14,345 nucleotides of DNA, taken from assembly GCA_964655485.1 (NCBI GenBank), contig CAZZMS010000178.1, forward strand, positions 1 through 14,345, written 5' to 3'. This document shows, one piece after another, positions 1 through 6,640 of the stretch (its first letter is position 1; every line of letters starts with the position of its first letter). The stretch is from JANWYU01 sp964655485. GTDB taxonomy: Bacteria > Bdellovibrionota > Bdellovibrionia > Bdellovibrionales > Bdellovibrionaceae. The position numbers were made by a program, and so were the translations under genes. The notes beneath the pieces are model-generated. The model was not told the DNA's origin. It worked only from the letters and a program-made list of their open reading frames with translations, and searched no databases.

Positions 1-432
1 ATGGTGGACACCTGGGCCACAGTGGGCTCCTGTGCGCAGATTGGCAAGTTTGTCCACCTTTCTGGGGGAGTGGGGATTGGCGGAGTCCTCGAGCCTGTGC
101 AAGCGCAACCGGTTATCATCGAAGACCATGTTTTTGTGGGCTCTCGCTGTATTGTGGTCGAAGGCGTCATCGTTGAGGAGGGGGCCGTGCTTGGGGCCGG
201 AGTCACCCTCACCGCTTCGACGAAAATCATTGATGTGAGCCAAAAAGAACCCGTGTTTTACCAAGGCCGAGTCCCTGCTTACAGCGTCGTCATTCCAGGG
301 ACGTATCAGAAAAGTTTCCCTGCGGGTTCTTACGGAGTGAGTTGTGCTTTGATTATTGGCAAAAGAAGTGAAAGCACAGATAAAAAAACGAGCCTCAACC
401 ATGCCTTGCGAGATTTTGAAGTGAGCGTGTAA
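1..432 (+). CDS. dapD: 2,3,4,5-tetrahydropyridine-2,6-dicarboxylate N-succinyltransferase, C-terminal part (5' truncated)
   Basis: DapD transfers succinyl from succinyl-CoA to tetrahydrodipicolinate in the succinylase branch of lysine and meso-diaminopimelate synthesis, in the cytoplasm. The visible 143 residues match the C-terminal half of the family. They open with MVDTWATVGSCAQIG, continue with HLSGGVGIGGVLEP, and then show the hexapeptide-repeat rungs of a left-handed beta-helix (IIEDHVFVG, VVEGVIVEEGAVLGAG). The C-terminal block GRVPAYSVV is also present. Family members are about 270 residues, so roughly 125 N-terminal residues lie outside the window, and the first ATG is an internal methionine rather than the start. 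The reading frame is intact to the TAA stop, and a strong terminator follows 40 bp later, so dapD ends its transcript here. Identification is by recalled motif similarity. Confidence 0.95.
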   Translation: MVDTWATVGSCAQIGKFVHLSGGVGIGGVLEPVQAQPVIIEDHVFVGSRCIVVEGVIVEEGAVLGAGVTLTASTKIIDVSQKEPVFYQGRVPAYSVVIPGTYQKSFPAGSYGVSCALIIGKRSESTDKKTSLNHALRDFEVSV

Positions 433-471
433 CAACTTGATTCCAGAAGATAGGTCATCACAAACATCACC

Positions 472-493
472 CTCTGCCCGCGCAGAGTTTTTT
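472..493 (+). terminator. Intrinsic terminator after dapD
   Basis: A perfect 6-bp GC-rich stem, CTCTGC (472-477) with GCAGAG (482-487), closes a 4-nt loop and is followed directly by six T residues (488-493). It lies 40 bp past the dapD stop and separates dapD from the pantothenate/CoA cluster. Confidence 0.8.
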
Positions 494-579
494 ATGTGAG
501 TGCCCCTTGCCAAACAAAAAAAAGCCGCATAGTGTGCGCCTTGGGACTTGATCCCCGATTGTGACAGGTACCCGCGTGC

Positions 580-1491
580 ATGATTTTGATAGCTGGTTGG
601 GGCCGACTGGGCCGACATCTTTCATACTTACTTCGTCCTTATCATGAAAAGATTTTGATATGGCATTCGAGTCAAAAGTGCTTGGTGCGGGTAAGGACTC
701 GAACCTCCGGGCCTCACCCCTCGAATCGTGAATCCGGATCAAATTGTTCTCCCCTTTTGGATCCTTACGTCCCCTATGGTTTAGAAAAAGAAACCTCATG
801 GGCGGCTATTGATTCTTGGTCCCGTGTTTTAACTACTATTCGAAATGAGGGTTACCCCACGGAGGCCGTTTTTCTCACTCTACCGGATCGTTTTCTGAAA
901 GATTCCATCGACCAGCTAAAAAATCTGGGTTACTCAGGCGAGCTTGTGCATTTTTCCGGAGCTTTTTACTATCCACAAGCCTTCGATCTTCACCCTCTAG
1001 CAAGCTTTGATTACAGTCTGTTACCCGAGTCATTGTATTCAGCGATTTACTGGGTCAGCAGCCATCCTCCTCCTATCCCCCTATTAAAAAAACTCCTCCC
1101 CTTTATCTCCTCCTCGCAACTCATACCTCTTAAGCCCGAGCATAAGGCTCTTTACCACGCCTTATGCGTTTTAGCCGGTCCCGGCGCTCAGGTTCTCTGG
1201 CAAGAGATCGAAAGAGAGTTTGAAAACATCGGCCTACCTTCAGAAGTCCTGCTACCCTATTTACACAGCTTACTTCCCGGACTTCCTGATTCCTCTTTAG
1301 CGAATCTCCACGCCCCTAGGGAAAAAACACCCTTGAGTGCCCTGAAGGTGAGTGGTCCTTGGATCCGCCAAGATCAAAACACCATCGCAGCTCATTTAAC
1401 CAATCTCCCTCAACCCTTACAGGATCTTTACAAACACCTCATGAATTTAGCTAACAAAAATATTTCATCTTCCCCAAAGGAGTTCCTATGA
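580..1491 (+). CDS. Rossmann-like/DUF2520 oxidoreductase heading the pantothenate operon; candidate ketopantoate reductase
   Basis: The 303-residue protein opens with a dinucleotide-binding strand-turn-helix (GWGRLG, residues 6-11). It then shows the DUF2520-type blocks LTLPD (99-103), HFSGA (124-128), LHPL (137-140), KALYHAL (189-195) and SGPWIRQDQNTIAAHL (258-273). From memory, proteins of this family sit beside panB and panC in several lineages and are thought to replace PanE, reducing 2-dehydropantoate to pantoate with NAD(P)H; the name PanG has been used for one such enzyme. Its stop overlaps the panB start by 4 bp (ATGA), which supports translational coupling. The start at 580 is chosen because the Rossmann motif begins at once, although the ribosome binding site is poor. 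Residues about 35-65 are extra relative to the family and rich in Arg, Ser and Pro; they coincide with a tRNA-like insertion. The reductase role is inferred from context. Confidence 0.75.
   Translation: MILIAGWGRLGRHLSYLLRPYHEKILIWHSSQKCLVRVRTRTSGPHPSNRESGSNCSPLLDPYVPYGLEKETSWAAIDSWSRVLTTIRNEGYPTEAVFLTLPDRFLKDSIDQLKNLGYSGELVHFSGAFYYPQAFDLHPLASFDYSLLPESLYSAIYWVSSHPPPIPLLKKLLPFISSSQLIPLKPEHKALYHALCVLAGPGAQVLWQEIEREFENIGLPSEVLLPYLHSLLPGLPDSSLANLHAPREKTPLSALKVSGPWIRQDQNTIAAHLTNLPQPLQDLYKHLMNLANKNISSSPKEFL
684..773. other. Putative in-frame insertion with tRNA-like 3' end and 7-bp inverted repeat
   Basis: Within the N-terminal domain of the DUF2520 gene, GTAAGGA (691-697) and TCCTTAC (762-768) form a perfect 7-bp inverted repeat. 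Its outer edges span 78 bp, exactly 26 codons. Read on the minus strand, the segment contains GGTTCGAGTCC, the consensus T-arm core of a tRNA, followed by TACCCGCACCA, which resembles a tRNA acceptor strand with encoded CCA. The spacing from T loop to CCA is 2 nt short of the normal 12, and no D arm or matching 5' acceptor strand is recognisable, so it is not a functional tRNA. A palindrome ATCCGGAT (732-739) and repeated CTCGAA words (699-704, 721-726 region) lie inside. The encoded residues have no counterpart in the family as I recall it. Chance resemblance cannot be excluded. Confidence 0.35.
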
Positions 1492-2291
1492 CTATCCCAC
1501 ATTATCAAATGCAATATAAAAACAAAACACATACCTGGGTCACTTGCTATGACTACACCTCGGCTCAACTCTTGGCTTCATCGGAAATCGTAGGAGTTTT
1601 AGTCGGTGATAGCGGTAGTATGACCATGGTGGGAGAGAAGACAACATTACCCTGCAAGCCGGAGTGGCTTGAGTTATGGACTTTATCTGTAGCCCGCGGA
1701 CTTGGTAACAGTGGGAACCCAGCGATTCTTGTAACTGACATTCCCTTTCCCTATGCCCACGGCTCTTTTGATCCTTTGCTCCACCAAGCCAGTCGATTCA
1801 TCCAAGCCGGAGCTCAAGCGGTAAAAATTGAAGGGGCCAGAGGCGTTTTAGAAAATATCTCAAAACTGATCCAAGCAGGTATCCCCGTGATGGGGCATTT
1901 GGGACTGACCCCCCAACATTATCATCAACTGGGAGGATTCAAAACCCAAGGGCGCAAGCAAAAAGAACAAGAGCAACTTTTGCTTGATGCCATGGCCTTG
2001 GAAAAAGCGGGCTGCTTTGCCCTTGTGCTCGAGTGTGTGCCTTGGATTTTAGCGCAAAAAATCACTAGCTCTGTGCATATTCCGGTGATTGGGATTGGGG
2101 CTGGCCCCTATACCGATGGGCAAATTTTAGTCTGGCAAGATCTTTTAGGCATGAATCCAAATTTCAAACCTAAATTTGTACGATCTTTTGGAAGCTTGGC
2201 AGAAAACATCTCCCAGGCCCTCAAGCAATATCAGCAAGCTGTTACTAGCAGAGATTTTCCCAAGCTGGATGAAAGCTTTTCAGAAAACTAA
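1488..2291 (+). CDS. panB: 3-methyl-2-oxobutanoate hydroxymethyltransferase (ketopantoate hydroxymethyltransferase)
   Basis: PanB makes ketopantoate from 2-ketoisovalerate and 5,10-methylene-tetrahydrofolate, the first committed step to pantothenate. The 267 residues cover the whole family length (about 264). Metal-binding acidic residues are in place: D41 in VGDS, D84 in VTDIPF and E115 in VKIEGA. The catalytic glutamate is E182 in LECVP. Other family blocks are GHLGLTPQ (136-143) and IPVIGIGAGPYTDGQILV. The first loop reads VGDSGSM where the common form is VGDSLGM, a small deviation at the active-site edge. The start is fixed by an AAAGGAG ribosome binding site at 1476-1482 and the 4-bp overlap with the upstream stop. 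panC follows 17 bp later, so the two are surely co-transcribed. Confidence 0.96.
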   Translation: MTIPHYQMQYKNKTHTWVTCYDYTSAQLLASSEIVGVLVGDSGSMTMVGEKTTLPCKPEWLELWTLSVARGLGNSGNPAILVTDIPFPYAHGSFDPLLHQASRFIQAGAQAVKIEGARGVLENISKLIQAGIPVMGHLGLTPQHYHQLGGFKTQGRKQKEQEQLLLDAMALEKAGCFALVLECVPWILAQKITSSVHIPVIGIGAGPYTDGQILVWQDLLGMNPNFKPKFVRSFGSLAENISQALKQYQQAVTSRDFPKLDESFSEN

Positions 2292-2308
2292 AACCTTGAG
2301 GGGGACGC

Positions 2309-3139
2309 ATGAGCAAGATTTCCGTATTGACCTCTCCGCAAGAGTGGCAAAAGCTTTGTTACTCTCTTCGTTCAAGTCAAGCCACCACGGGCTTTATCCC
2401 CACGATGGGGGCCTTGCACGCTGGGCACTTGGAGCTGGTGCGCCGCTCGCTTCAGGAGAACGAGCATTCTCTAATCTCTATTTACGTGAATCCCACCCAG
2501 TTCAATCAAAAAGAGGATTTCGAGAGGTATCCTAGGCTCCTTCAATCTGACCTTGATCTTTTGGCGGATCTTTCATCTCCTTTGTACGTGTTCGCCCCCA
2601 GTGATCCCTACGCTCTTTACCCTGACAACTATCGTTACCAAGTGGTGGAAAACGAAATTTCCCAAATACTCTGCGGTGCTCACCGTCCGGGACATTTCCA
2701 AGGTATGCTCACGGTGGTCATGAAACTTCTCCTGCTCACTATGCCCACTCGGGCTTATTTCGGTGAAAAGGACTTCCAACAACTGGAGCTCGTCAAAGGC
2801 CTCGTGGAGGCTTTTTTCATACCTACCCAAATCGTGCCGGCACCCACAGTACGCGACTCTTCTGGTCTGGCGCTTAGTTCACGCCTTAAACGTCTTAGCC
2901 CCGCGGGATTGGAAAAGGCTCGCCACATTTATCCTCTGATTAGCACGGTTACTGAAATCGAAGACTGCCGGCGTCAGCTTACTGAGCTGGGATTTCAAGT
3001 AGAATATCTTGAGCATTGGCAAGGACGAAGATTCGTCGCCCTATGGATTGAAGGAGTTCGTCTCATTGATCACGTGCCTTGGCCTCCCAGTAATAATGAA
3101 AGCTCCCCGGTGAAATCATTGGGCCGTCCAGGAGATTGA
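2309..3139 (+). CDS. panC: Pantothenate synthetase (pantoate-beta-alanine ligase)
   Basis: PanC joins pantoate and beta-alanine, using ATP through a pantoyl-adenylate. The 276-residue product shows the nucleotidyltransferase signature PTMGALHAGH (31-40, the two ATP-binding histidines being H37 and H40), FNQKEDFERYP (65-75), CGAHRPGHFQGMLTVVMKL (122-140) and YFGEKDFQQLELV (150-162). The KMSKS-like ATP loop is SSRLKRLS at 190-197. Most relatives I recall have Asn after SSR, where this one has Leu. The C-terminal dimer domain is slightly compact but ends normally with VRLIDH before a short Pro/Ser-rich tail. A GAGGGGG ribosome binding site at 2298-2304 sets the start. The beta-alanine substrate would come from PanD at the end of the same cluster. 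Confidence 0.95.
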   Translation: MSKISVLTSPQEWQKLCYSLRSSQATTGFIPTMGALHAGHLELVRRSLQENEHSLISIYVNPTQFNQKEDFERYPRLLQSDLDLLADLSSPLYVFAPSDPYALYPDNYRYQVVENEISQILCGAHRPGHFQGMLTVVMKLLLLTMPTRAYFGEKDFQQLELVKGLVEAFFIPTQIVPAPTVRDSSGLALSSRLKRLSPAGLEKARHIYPLISTVTEIEDCRRQLTELGFQVEYLEHWQGRRFVALWIEGVRLIDHVPWPPSNNESSPVKSLGRPGD

Positions 3140-3207
3140 AAACTTATGACAACTAAAGATCATTATTTGGGGTCATTTTTTAAGTGTTTTTTCATGAGGG
3201 CTAAGAA

Positions 3208-4569
3208 ATGTTTCTAGAATCTTTATCCGTCGAAGAACGCAAAAAAATTCTCCTAATTGTGACCGGCAGTGTTGCCGCCTACAAAGCCATTGAACTAACA
3301 AGCCTATTAGTGAAAGCAGGACACCAAGTTCAGGTGTTACTTTCTCACTCGGCCTTACACTTTGTGGGAGAGGCGGCCTTTGAAGCCATCAGTGGACGAC
3401 CGACTCTTACCAATCTGTGGCAAAGTGGCGATCTTTTGGGACACATTCATTGGATTCGTTGGGCCGATTTAATCGTGGTAGCACCTGCTACAGCGGAATT
3501 TATAGCGCAGCTGGCCCAGGGACGTGCCCAAGATTATCCCACGACCTTGAGCTTGGCGCATCGGCACGATAAACCCTTTTTCATTTTTCCTGCCATGAAT
3601 CCCAGTATGTGGAGTCACCCTGCAACTCAAGATCATGTGCACCTTTTACGTGAGAGAGGCTATTTGGTGATCACTCCAGACTCTGGTTTTATGGCTTGTC
3701 GTGAAGAGGGCACAGGACGGCTCATGGATCCTCTCCATATCAAAGAGGTTCTGTTTTCTGAAGCTTTCAAAAAAACCACCCCACCCTTTCGACGAGCCTT
3801 GGTAACATCAGGTGGTACACGCGTGCCGATTGATGGGGTCAGACACATAGGTAACTTCTCTTCCGGGCAAACAGGATGGTTACTGACTTTGGAGCTACTG
3901 AGAATGGGCTACCAAGTAGATTGGCTCCATGCCCGTTGGAGTTGGGGGACACCCGATTCCAAGATTCAGCTCTATGAAGGACTAGGGCTTTTACGTCGCT
4001 TTCAGTTTGAAACACCTGATGACTTGGACTCTCAGCTTAAAAACCTTCTGGAGGAAAACTCCAACTCCCCTCATCCCTACTCGCTGTTATGGCATCTAGC
4101 CGCCATCAGTGATTTTAACATCGAGCTTGGCCAGACTCCCGCCGACGATAAAGACTCTCCTAATCTCAAACCAAGTCTCTTAGCTCAGGATGAATTATCT
4201 CAAAGGACTCCTTCTCTCCCCCAGAAGAAATTAGATTCAAATAACACCTATTGGATTAAACTCATGCCTCGTCAGAAAACCCTGCAATGGATCAGTAGCC
4301 ATCTCCATCCCACGACAAGTCTTGTAGCCTGGAAGCTCACACATCACTCCACAGAAGGGGCAGATTTGGCACAGGATAAAATAACTAAATTATTCGCTCA
4401 TCCCCATGTGCGATACGCTGTTCACAACGACATGAGCGATTACAACCGAGGGGAACGGCTATTTTATATCTACTCTCGAGAGTCTACAGGAAAATCGGTG
4501 ACTCAGGCGAGTTCTATTCCTGAGCTTGCCCGAAAACTTGAGGCTCTATGCCGGCAAAATCGTTCATAA
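3208..4569 (+). CDS. coaBC: Bifunctional phosphopantothenoylcysteine decarboxylase / phosphopantothenate-cysteine ligase
   Basis: This fused enzyme condenses 4'-phosphopantothenate with cysteine (CoaB) and decarboxylates the product to 4'-phosphopantetheine (CoaC, FMN-dependent). The N-terminal CoaC domain (about 12-185) has TGSVAAYKA, the catalytic histidine H79 in GHIHW, the ADLIVVAPATA flavin loop, PAMNPSMW (128-135) and the catalytic Cys164 in DSGFMAC. The CoaB domain (about 197-450) begins TSGGTRVPIDGVRHIGNFSSG and has AAISDF (298-303). It is divergent: a Ser/Pro/Asp-rich stretch of about 35 residues (305-340) precedes a probable catalytic Lys in PQKKLD, and the usual GFAAET block reads VAWKLTH. 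The start is supported by GAGGG at 3196-3200, 7 nt before ATG. It lies 68 bp after panC. Confidence 0.93.
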   Translation: MFLESLSVEERKKILLIVTGSVAAYKAIELTSLLVKAGHQVQVLLSHSALHFVGEAAFEAISGRPTLTNLWQSGDLLGHIHWIRWADLIVVAPATAEFIAQLAQGRAQDYPTTLSLAHRHDKPFFIFPAMNPSMWSHPATQDHVHLLRERGYLVITPDSGFMACREEGTGRLMDPLHIKEVLFSEAFKKTTPPFRRALVTSGGTRVPIDGVRHIGNFSSGQTGWLLTLELLRMGYQVDWLHARWSWGTPDSKIQLYEGLGLLRRFQFETPDDLDSQLKNLLEENSNSPHPYSLLWHLAAISDFNIELGQTPADDKDSPNLKPSLLAQDELSQRTPSLPQKKLDSNNTYWIKLMPRQKTLQWISSHLHPTTSLVAWKLTHHSTEGADLAQDKITKLFAHPHVRYAVHNDMSDYNRGERLFYIYSRESTGKSVTQASSIPELARKLEALCRQNRS

Positions 4570-4639
4570 AGTAACACTGTATCTGGTAGCAGACATGGAA
4601 AGGGATCTTCACACATACCACTAACCGAAAGGACAACTT

Positions 4640-5410
4640 ATGTTACTTGCATTAGATGTTGGCAACAGTCAGATCTTTGGAGGTGTATTCAAAGAGAATA
4701 AAATTATCTTGCGCTTTCGCAAAACATCCAAGGCGGGCTCAAGTAGCGATGAATTAGGAATTTTTTTGCGCACAGTGCTGCGTGAAAATGGAATTGATCC
4801 GATGGGAGTGCAGGCGATCTCTCTATGCACCGTTGTTCCCGATGTGCTCCACTCGATAAAAAATGCCTGTCGCAAGTACTTTCAGCTGACTCCTTTTATT
4901 CTGGAACCCGGAGTAAAAACGGGGCTTCGGATTTGTTACCATAACCCCAACGAGGTGGGAGCCGATCGCATCGCTAACGCTCTTGGCGCACAGGCTTTGT
5001 TTGGTGCGAAAAATTTTATTGTTATCGACCTAGGCACCGCTACTACGTTCTGCGCCATTCAAAACGGTAAGGATTATCTCGGAGGAGTCATCATTGCAGG
5101 GATTCGCCTCAACATGGAGGCCTTAGAAAGCAAAACGGCTAAGTTACCCGCCGTCGAAATAGTGACTATGAATAAAACCTTAGGACGCTCCACCACACAA
5201 AGTATCCAATCAGGCTTATTTTGGGGTCATCTGGGGCAAATGAAGGAAATTGTGACAAGACTCAAAGAAGAGTGTTTTCCTCAAGAGCCGGTCACTCTTG
5301 TTGGCACCGGGGGGTTTTCTAGTCTCTATGAAAAAATGGGCTTTTTTGAGTTTATCGAACCAGATCTTGTTTTGCATGGCCTGAAAGTGGCTCACGAGCT
5401 CAATGCTTAG
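4640..5410 (+). CDS. coaX: Type III pantothenate kinase
   Basis: CoaX phosphorylates pantothenate to 4'-phosphopantothenate, the entry to CoA synthesis; the type III enzyme belongs to the ASKHA fold and is not inhibited by CoA. The 256 residues match family length. The phosphate-binding motif is LDVGNSQI with D6; GADRIANALGA (107-117) carries the probable catalytic base D109; the second nucleotide motif is IDLGTATTF (129-137); GGVIIAGI (148-155) follows. VGTGGFS near 221-227 is the adenosine loop. AAAGGA at 4628-4633 gives a well-placed ribosome binding site. The 70-bp gap after coaBC holds no clear terminator, so it probably belongs to the same transcript. Confidence 0.95.
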   Translation: MLLALDVGNSQIFGGVFKENKIILRFRKTSKAGSSSDELGIFLRTVLRENGIDPMGVQAISLCTVVPDVLHSIKNACRKYFQLTPFILEPGVKTGLRICYHNPNEVGADRIANALGAQALFGAKNFIVIDLGTATTFCAIQNGKDYLGGVIIAGIRLNMEALESKTAKLPAVEIVTMNKTLGRSTTQSIQSGLFWGHLGQMKEIVTRLKEECFPQEPVTLVGTGGFSSLYEKMGFFEFIEPDLVLHGLKVAHELNA

Positions 5411-5452
5411 TTTAAGCCTTGCCATTTAGAAGGTTTTTTTTAAAATATAACA

Positions 5453-5809
5453 ATGCTGTTACAAATGCTGCGCTGCAAAATCCACAGGGCCACGGTCACA
5501 GGAGCTGACTTAAACTACGAAGGTTCTATAGGAATCTGTCCTGGCTTAATTGCTCAATCAGGCCTTTTACCCAACGAGAAGGTGGAAATTTACAACATCA
5601 ATAACGGCCAACGTTTTGAAACTTACGTTATTGTTGGCCAAAAAGGAGAAATCTCTCTCAACGGGGCAGCTGCTAGATTGGTTGCAGTGGGAGATAAGAT
5701 CATTATCTGTGCTTATACTTGGTTACCACAACAAGAAGCAGCGAAATACTCGCCTCGGATTGTTTTAGTTGACGACCAAAACAGAGGCCAAATGAAAAGC
5801 CCATTTTAG
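5453..5809 (+). CDS. panD: Aspartate 1-decarboxylase (pyruvoyl-dependent) proenzyme
   Basis: PanD decarboxylates aspartate to beta-alanine, the second substrate of PanC. The proenzyme cuts itself between Gly24 and Ser25 in YEGS, and the serine becomes the pyruvoyl group. Conserved features are KIHRATVTGADLNYEGS (9-25), Tyr58 in RFETYVI and the SLNGAAARL strand. The length of 118 is a little below the 126 of the E. coli protein as recalled. Starting at 5453 places the cleavage site at residues 24/25, as in E. coli. An in-frame ATG at 5465 is the alternative, and neither has a well-spaced ribosome binding site; AGAAGG at about 5428-5433 is too far away. It is the last plus-strand gene of the CoA cluster and faces trmB. 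Confidence 0.95.
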   Translation: MLLQMLRCKIHRATVTGADLNYEGSIGICPGLIAQSGLLPNEKVEIYNINNGQRFETYVIVGQKGEISLNGAAARLVAVGDKIIICAYTWLPQQEAAKYSPRIVLVDDQNRGQMKSPF

Positions 5810-5831
5810 AGGCTCGTGGTGTTTTTCATTT
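5790..5831. terminator. Possible stem-loop terminator between convergent panD and trmB
   Basis: AAATGAAAA (5790-5798) and TTTTCATTT (5823-5831) are exact 9-base complements. An inner GCC (5799-5801) can pair with GGC (5811-5813), and a T7 run follows at about 5840-5846. The stem is AT-rich, the loop is long and part of it lies inside panD, so termination is plausible but not strongly supported. Confidence 0.3.
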
Positions 5832-5867
5832 TCGAATCGTTTTTTTATTCCCGATAAAAATCCCGCA

Positions 5868-6599
5868 CTAGGATTTTCGAATGGCCTCGAGATAACAGAT
5901 TTTGAGGCCCTGCCGAAGGAAAATAGACTCAAACTGAGTAACAAAATTAGTGGCCACCTTTTCACTACTGTGTAAATCATAGGTGACATAGTCTAGCTGG
6001 TAGAGAGGATGATTTTTCAAGTGAGTTAAAGACCAATCGAAGGCTTCTTTGTTATCTGTCTTGAACAGAATACGCCCTTCCCGTCTCTGAAGGCGTCCTA
6101 ATTGATCTATTACCATAGGGTTTAGTATACGACGAGAAGGACGACGCGGACTCACCCAAGGGTCAGGGAAAAATATAAACACGTCGTTCAACTCTTGATC
6201 CGCAAAAATTCGATCCAGATAATGCGCATGCCAGCGAGCAGCCAGGACATTGTTGCAACCCGCTTTTTTCGCTCTTCGAATACTTTGGATCAGCGGCTTA
6301 TATTTAATTTCCAACCCCACCAGGCAACGATGAGGTTCTTGGCAAGCCCGATGAGCAAAGTGCAAACCGTTACCAAGGCCAATCTCCAAATCCAAAGCGG
6401 TATCAGAACTTTTTTTCAAATAATCTCGCCAACGTCCCTTCATTTCTAGGACTCGCTTTTCATCGAAAGCCCAAGGCGCAAACTCACCTAACAACTGTTG
6501 CACGTATATGCTGGGATTTTTTAAACTATAGGAATCGTTCAACCCTAAAGGATGTTCACGTTCTGGCGGATTTTTATGGACCGAAGCTTGTGAGTTCAT
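5868..6599 (-). CDS. trmB: tRNA (guanine-N7)-methyltransferase
   Basis: TrmB adds the N7 methyl group to G46 in the variable loop of tRNAs, with S-adenosylmethionine as donor. The 243-residue protein has the class I methyltransferase glycine loop LEIGLGNGLHF (71-81), acidic motif II in GLEI (95-98), the family hallmark FFPDPWVSPRRPSRRIL (143-159), TDN (181-183) and a C-terminal TNFVTQFE block in place of the usual TKFE motif. About 40 N-terminal residues precede the core. Relatives often read PWPKKRHHKRRL where this one has PWVSPRRPSRRIL, keeping the basic character. It lies 41 bp downstream of the phosphopantetheinyl transferase on the same strand and is probably co-transcribed with it. Confidence 0.92.
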   Translation of the reverse strand: MNSQASVHKNPPEREHPLGLNDSYSLKNPSIYVQQLLGEFAPWAFDEKRVLEMKGRWRDYLKKSSDTALDLEIGLGNGLHFAHRACQEPHRCLVGLEIKYKPLIQSIRRAKKAGCNNVLAARWHAHYLDRIFADQELNDVFIFFPDPWVSPRRPSRRILNPMVIDQLGRLQRREGRILFKTDNKEAFDWSLTHLKNHPLYQLDYVTYDLHSSEKVATNFVTQFESIFLRQGLKICYLEAIRKS

Positions 6600-6640
6600 G
6601 AGCTAGGTCGCTAACCCAAAGCCCACAAAAAGTAAAGGCT

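Noticed and set aside
507..533. Possible promoter for the pan cluster, TTGCCA (507-512) and CATAGT (528-533)
   Set aside because: The spacer is only 15 nt and the -10 is weak. A promoter must lie in 494-579, but this match is not good enough to annotate.
515..693. Possible circularly permuted tmRNA or tRNA on the minus strand: TACCCGC (693-687) is complementary to GCGGGTA (575-569), a tmRNA-like CCCAAGG word lies at about 536-546, and a small hairpin with a T8 run follows
   Set aside because: There is no G3-U70 pair required for alanine charging, no D-arm consensus after the 5' strand, and no tag reading frame ending in an alanine-rich stop. The plus strand is occupied by a real coding start. 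The pairing is probably chance or part of the degenerate element.
467..799. A 110-codon open frame on the minus strand opposite the start of the DUF2520 gene
   Set aside because: The product is basic, low-complexity and unlike any family I know. It overlaps the dapD terminator and the clear Rossmann start of the plus-strand gene, so it is a shadow frame.
2176..2535. A 119-codon plus-strand frame across the panB-panC junction
   Set aside because: It overlaps both well-supported genes in another frame and has no family features.
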